Part shown: in pieces, positions 60,906 through 64,000 of the stretch
How the letters are laid out: every line of letters begins with the position of its first letter
Position numbering within the stretch: position 1 is the first letter of the stretch
NCBI GenBank assembly: GCA_050084515.1
Contig: CM114275.1
Location: forward strand, 20,584,001-20,648,000
Source: Blasia pusilla
Taxonomy: Eukaryota; Marchantiophyta; Marchantiopsida; Blasiales
Reading direction: 5' to 3'
Length of the DNA: 64,000 nt
The notes under the pieces: model-generated
Databases searched by the model: none
Told to the model about the DNA's origin: nothing
What the model saw: the letters and a program-made list of their open reading frames with translations, nothing else
Made by a program: the position numbers and the translations under genes

Positions 60906-63900
60906 GTATGTACTCTCACAACAGGCTTCAATTCGGTCATCCTCTCCTGCGAATAGTAGAAAGTGAGTAAGAGTAAGAGAATCTACAAAGATTGCTCCGC
61001 TGACGAAAATAAGGGCAAGAACTAATGTTTTACTTGCACTCAATGCTTTAGCATCAGTACTAACGTGTAGAGTTTTCCCAACCAGTGGATTAATCTATAG
61101 GTCATTTTTTCCACCTAGAGGAGAAGAGCAAGTGCTCATGTCTGTCTTTGCCCTCTGCTCCTTGTTCTCTTAAGTCCTTTCCTTGTGGTCATGCTTGTTC
61201 CCACGGATCTTAAGGTGCACACTTTGATACCATCCTCTCTCTCTTCCTGGTCACTTGCAACTCGACTTCATTGTTGAGGTAATCCATCGTCGTATGGGAC
61301 TAAAATGCTTTGGTGCGTTCAGGATTCCTGCTTTGTTCTTCCTCTACGTATGATTTCAAGAAATAGTTAGACAGACCGATTAAAAAACTAGATCAGAAAT
61401 ATTGATTCCTCCCTTCCTCTCTCTAAATGGAAACTGAGTTTAGCTTTCTGGTCCCTCAATATTTCTCCAAGCAGTTTCTGGATACAAAAAGGTAGTCCCG
61501 TAGAGGAGAAACAGAGGTACTAGACAGAAGCACGGATAGATGAAAACCGGAATTTCCAGGATTACATTAAACATCGATGAAAAGAAAAACGACTTCTTTA
61601 TCTCAGTACACCTGTGATCAACTTCCTCCTGCTGTGGCCTCTTCAGATAGCTCACCAGTGACGGCACTAAACTTATTTTTTAAGCGTACAAAATGAGAAA
61701 AATCAAGAAGGGAGAATGAAATGATATGGGCTCTCTCTGATTTTTATTGAACCCTTCGTAGCTTTACCAAGATCTCTAACCTAGACTGACAGAAGTTTAA
61801 AAAGTCTGCTACGTTCCTGTAAAACCTACGCAAGTTTTCCCTTGCACAACTGGCCTCAACCGAGACCTACTTATCCATTAAGAGGAATGGAAAGTAAACT
61901 GAACAATTCCTGGAATTGAAGTGGTTCCCTTCATGATGATCTCCATCATCCGTCCAGGTGACTAATGGTCAAAAAAACATCAGATAGACAACCTGAAGCT
62001 GATTGCTATATCAGATACTTTTGTGTTATTCTACTCAAACGTATTCGTCAGTCTAACTGCAGAACACACCTCTGAATGATCTGAGAAGCTACTCTTGGTT
62101 GCTCTCAATACTCTATCAGGAATAAGATGTAGAAGAGTAATCTCATGTCTATTTTGAAAGGTCTTCTCCTGGGTAAATTCTTCTGAGATTCGGGGACTGT
62201 ATGAATGATTGAAACCCAAAATGGAGAACCAGTAGCCAAGACCCAAAGTGCTGTTATGGAGAGCATTCAGAACTTAGCTGAACCTAGTGTAGCTAGGAAA
62301 TACTACTTCCTTTGGCTAAAAGTATCTGTGTAAGCAATTGTCGCAGGTTGGGCTGCCCGAGGCAGTCTTTCATATTCTGGGGATGTTGGACTTATGGGAT
62401 CGCCTCCGAGGCATGCCTATTGGGGTCCAACTTCTTCATCATGCAGATTTATGTTGGTTCACCTTCGTACTTATAGTTTTGCCTTCCCTGTTCACCTTTG
62501 TACATTACTTTGAATGTAGAGGATAGATATTTCAGGGTCTAGAAAACTCTCAGTTTTGCCCGATTAGAGTGCAGGCATCTGTTGTTGCTATCCAAACCTG
62601 GTATATCTGCAAAATCTCCAAAGGAGCGTGGGAAAGTCATGGGAAAAATGGCCCTCTGTGATGAACTTTCTTTGTTAGACTGCTGACCAGCAGGTCCATG
62701 AATGACTTTGCTGAAAAGCCTTCGCCCAGGTTTTTTATTACAGTTGCAAGAGTGGTCTGTCGTAAACCATGATCATAACAGTTACTGTTAGTTACTATCA
62801 CTCTATCCTTACTGCTGTCTTGCATTTGGAATGTTGAACATACTAGTATATTAGACCAGCTGCAGCAGTGATCTTTTATGTCGGTAGGGAGTGGATAAAT
62901 TTTCTTCTTGAGAGACCTGGTGCCTTGGTGGCTCCGTGGTACAGTGGTAGTAACAGCAATGGGTGCACCAGGATTAAGAGAAAGGGCTAAATGAGAGGAT
63001 GAAGACTCTCTTGTAGAGTGAGTGACCAAAGAGGGTGTTTTGGAGCTTCCAGGTGTCAACCAAGAAACTCTTCATAACTTCATACACCTTACCTTAATTA
63101 GGACCCAGAGTGGGCATGTTTTGGCAATGATTCTGGGTCACTATACTTGGAAAACAGCTCTGAAGACACATCTTGAAAATATCAGAATGGATTGCCGCTC
63201 TTTTCACCCCTGCTCTGAATTGAAGCCTCATCAATGTCTTCGCAGACTACAGAATTTTGATCCCCTTCCTACACCTTTGTTGTTGAAGGGAATGGCTCCT
63301 CTCCAACTTGCACTTCTGTAGCATTCGCAAAGAACTAACTTAAAGGTAGTTCCTTAAGTCTGCTGGCGCAGGTAACATATTGAGGAGAGAAAAGCTGTTT
63401 TGACTGTGCCTTTCTGAACTCTGTTATTCTGTAACATTGCTTCTGGTGCTTTTCTTACGATATCCACAAAAGCCATCATTTTCCGCTCCCTCTGGGCCTC
63501 AATCAGAACTGTACTGCTCTGAACGGCTCTAATATTTTGTATCAATGATTTGTGTGTTCCACCAGTTTCTTCCAAGTCCTTGTCATCTTTATGAGAACTT
63601 TAGGGTAGCAAGGGAAAGCGTTTCCCAGAACTTCTTCACTTCAACTTGTCTACACATTTGCTATCCTCCTGATCCTCCGTTCCAGATGCAGACCTCACCC
63701 TTAAGTAGTTTTGTTCAGGAGGAGCTGATGCCATGCTGTGAAAGGCTTTCAACTGGATCACTTCAGGCTGATGGTATTGTTTGGTAGGCATCCCAGACTG
63801 CAGTGCTGAGAATTCAGTACCCTGTGAAGTGTGAGTGAACACCACTGGGATCTCCTGCTTTCCCCATGACCAGTGTTGATCTCAATTGCCTTCTTGTCAT

Positions 63901-64000
63901 CACTCCACAGTTAAGAACATTCACCACCCTTGCCATCATGAAAGGCCATACATTGATGAGATCTATTAATTCCTGGAGCTTCTTCTCTGTTTCATCCAGG
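60906..64000 (+). other. Probable TRAPPC6 intron 2, no further exon seen
   Basis: Starts with a good donor GTATGT at 60906. Open frames are short and none is recognised. GGCTCCGTGGTACAGTGGTA near 62930 resembles a tRNA-type A box, possibly a SINE head, but no B box follows at the expected distance. Confidence 0.45.

Noticed and set aside
62920-62990. tRNA-like or SINE A box (GGCTCCGTGGTACAGTGG)
   Set aside because: No B box at the normal distance and no cloverleaf can be drawn.

Overview
This is a nuclear window from a land plant. The evidence is two intron-rich host genes with plant orthologues, surrounded by plant-type transposons (chromodomain Ty3, Helitron, PIF/Harbinger). The first host gene is a complete 10-exon SIS3-like RING-H2 E3 ligase at 8634-14380 (+). 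The second is the first two coding exons of a TRAPPC6/Trs33-type TRAPP subunit at 60057-60905 (+), which runs off the right edge. I cannot name the species. The DNMT3-type methyltransferase carried by the retroelements, a class absent from flowering plants but kept in some seedless plants, makes me suspect an early-diverging lineage, but this is weak inference.

Layout: 1-5674 is a decayed Ty3-type element (copy A, +) whose 5' end lies off the left edge. 5675-8633 is intergenic sequence and the SIS3 5' region, with (AG)n and (GAC)n tracts. 8634-14380 is SIS3. 14381-17639 is intergenic with a perfect 21-bp hairpin. 17640-18560 is a broken Harbinger transposase. 18795-20375 holds LTR scraps of the copy A family. 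20376-27532 is a conventional Ty3 chromovirus (minus), inserted into the 3' end of a second copy of the copy A family. That copy B (27533-37720, minus) keeps gag, protease, methyltransferase, RT, RNase H, integrase and PHD remnants, and has a solo LTR inside gag. 38000-48740 holds three internally deleted or truncated relatives (E, C, D), interleaved with four copies in total of another LTR (here LTR-X), two of them head to head. 49700-59660 is a Helitron with GT-AG introns, ending about 0.4 kb before the TRAPPC6 start codon.

The main discovery is the copy A/B family. Between protease and reverse transcriptase it carries a DNMT3-like cytosine-5 methyltransferase with motifs in linear order I, IV, VI, VIII, IX, X. 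After the integrase, where chromoviruses carry a chromodomain, all four copies that reach that point carry a C4HC3 PHD finger. The element order is gag, PR, DNA methyltransferase, RT, RNase H, integrase, PHD. A single mobile element would thus have encoded both a chromatin reader and a DNA methylation writer. Every copy here is broken by stops and frameshifts. The architecture is supported because different copies keep different motifs intact.
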